This document shows positions 14,416 through 14,707 of a DNA stretch of 14,707 nt, one piece after another. The position numbers were made by a program, and so were the translations under genes. Origin of the DNA: Ignavibacteriales bacterium UBA6490 (GTDB taxonomy: Bacteria; Bacteroidota; Ignavibacteria; Ignavibacteriales; Ignavibacteriaceae); contig DJMM01000068.1 in assembly GCA_002435365.1 (NCBI GenBank), positions 1-14,707 of the forward strand, read 5' to 3'. The notes beneath the pieces are model-generated. The model was not told the origin of the DNA. It did no database searches and worked only from the letters and a program-made list of their open reading frames with translations. Each line of letters begins with the position of its first letter. The stretch's first letter is position 1.

Positions 14416-14707
14416 AAAAAATACTCGCAAACAGTTTCCTGCTCCTGCTTCTCAGACTAGTTGTTGGATTTATTTTTATATATGCCGGCGGAGAAAAAAT
14501 TTCCAACCCTGATACATTTGCAGAATCAATTGCAAATTATCAGCTGCTGAATACTTTTTTTATAACACTTACAGCGGTGATACTGCCATGGATCGAAATA
14601 TTCGCAGGTGTGCTGCTGTTATGCGGAGCGGCAACAAGAGAAAATGCCGGAATATTATCGGTACTTCTGTTCGTTTTTATCATTGCAGGCATTGTTAGTC
14701 TTTTACG
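14412..14707 (+). CDS. MauE/DoxX-family membrane protein, N-terminal part
   Basis: Partial gene; 98 residues before the window ends. Four-helix DoxX/MauE pattern is clear in the part seen: helix 1 with L-R-L-V-V-G-F-I-F-I-Y-A-G-G-E-K-I (14-30), then N-P-D-T-F-A-E-S-I-A-N-Y-Q-L-L (32-46), helix 2 with A-V-I-L-P-W-I-E-I-F-A-G-V-L-L-L (55-70), and the start of helix 3. These proteins are linked to periplasmic redox or disulfide chemistry (MauE in amine dehydrogenase maturation, DoxX-like in thiosulfate oxidation). The ATG overlaps the rhodanese-like stop by four bases, so translation is probably coupled. Confidence 0.9.
   Translation, partial: MKKILANSFLLLLLRLVVGFIFIYAGGEKISNPDTFAESIANYQLLNTFFITLTAVILPWIEIFAGVLLLCGAATRENAGILSVLLFVFIIAGIVSLL

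Overview
The window reads as a chromosome segment of about 40% GC from a member of the Bacteroidota/Ignavibacteriota (Chlorobi-Ignavibacteria side). This is inferred from the kinds of proteins present (PA-domain M28 peptidase, GH9 hydrolase, NDD-type ClpS with a T-F motif, many Sec-exported proteins) and from several upstream regions that carry the TAnnTTTG promoter element typical of that phylum. Unlike many Bacteroidetes, most genes here still have recognisable Shine-Dalgarno sequences. No rRNA, tRNA, CRISPR array, insertion sequence or phage gene was seen.

Layout. 1-436 (minus): N-terminal part of a membrane-anchored family 2 glycosyltransferase, cut by the window edge. 837-3682 (minus): a tight three-gene operon for a split proton-translocating NAD(P) transhydrogenase (pntAA GTG start, then pntAB, then pntB), closed by a strong intrinsic terminator at 775-807. 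3683-4079: a divergent intergenic region with a promoter close to the next gene and an unexplained, highly structured block at 3881-3998. 4080-6480 (plus): an exported M28 zinc aminopeptidase followed by an exported protein of unknown function. 6530-6820 (minus): clpS. 6969-8615 (plus): exported GH9 glycoside hydrolase. 8727-12786 (plus): a KaiC/RecA-like ATPase fused to what looks like a degenerate GGDEF domain, followed after one base by a 949-residue TPR plus outer-membrane beta-barrel protein. 12806-13801 (minus): purM. 13945-14707 (plus): a Cys-less rhodanese-fold membrane-anchored protein overlapping by four bases the start of a MauE/DoxX-type membrane protein that runs off the end.

How parts may work together. 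The transhydrogenase, purM and clpS are ordinary housekeeping functions. The most interesting section is 6969-12786. A periplasmic/secreted cellulase-family hydrolase, an ATPase with a degenerate GGDEF-like module, and a TPR-barrel protein resemble, in architecture, the BcsZ, BcsE and BcsC roles of bacterial cellulose export (or PelA/PelD/PelB of Pel export). No polysaccharide synthase is visible next to them; the only glycosyltransferase is the truncated one at the left edge. I therefore propose, as inference, an uncharacterised exopolysaccharide export and remodelling locus.
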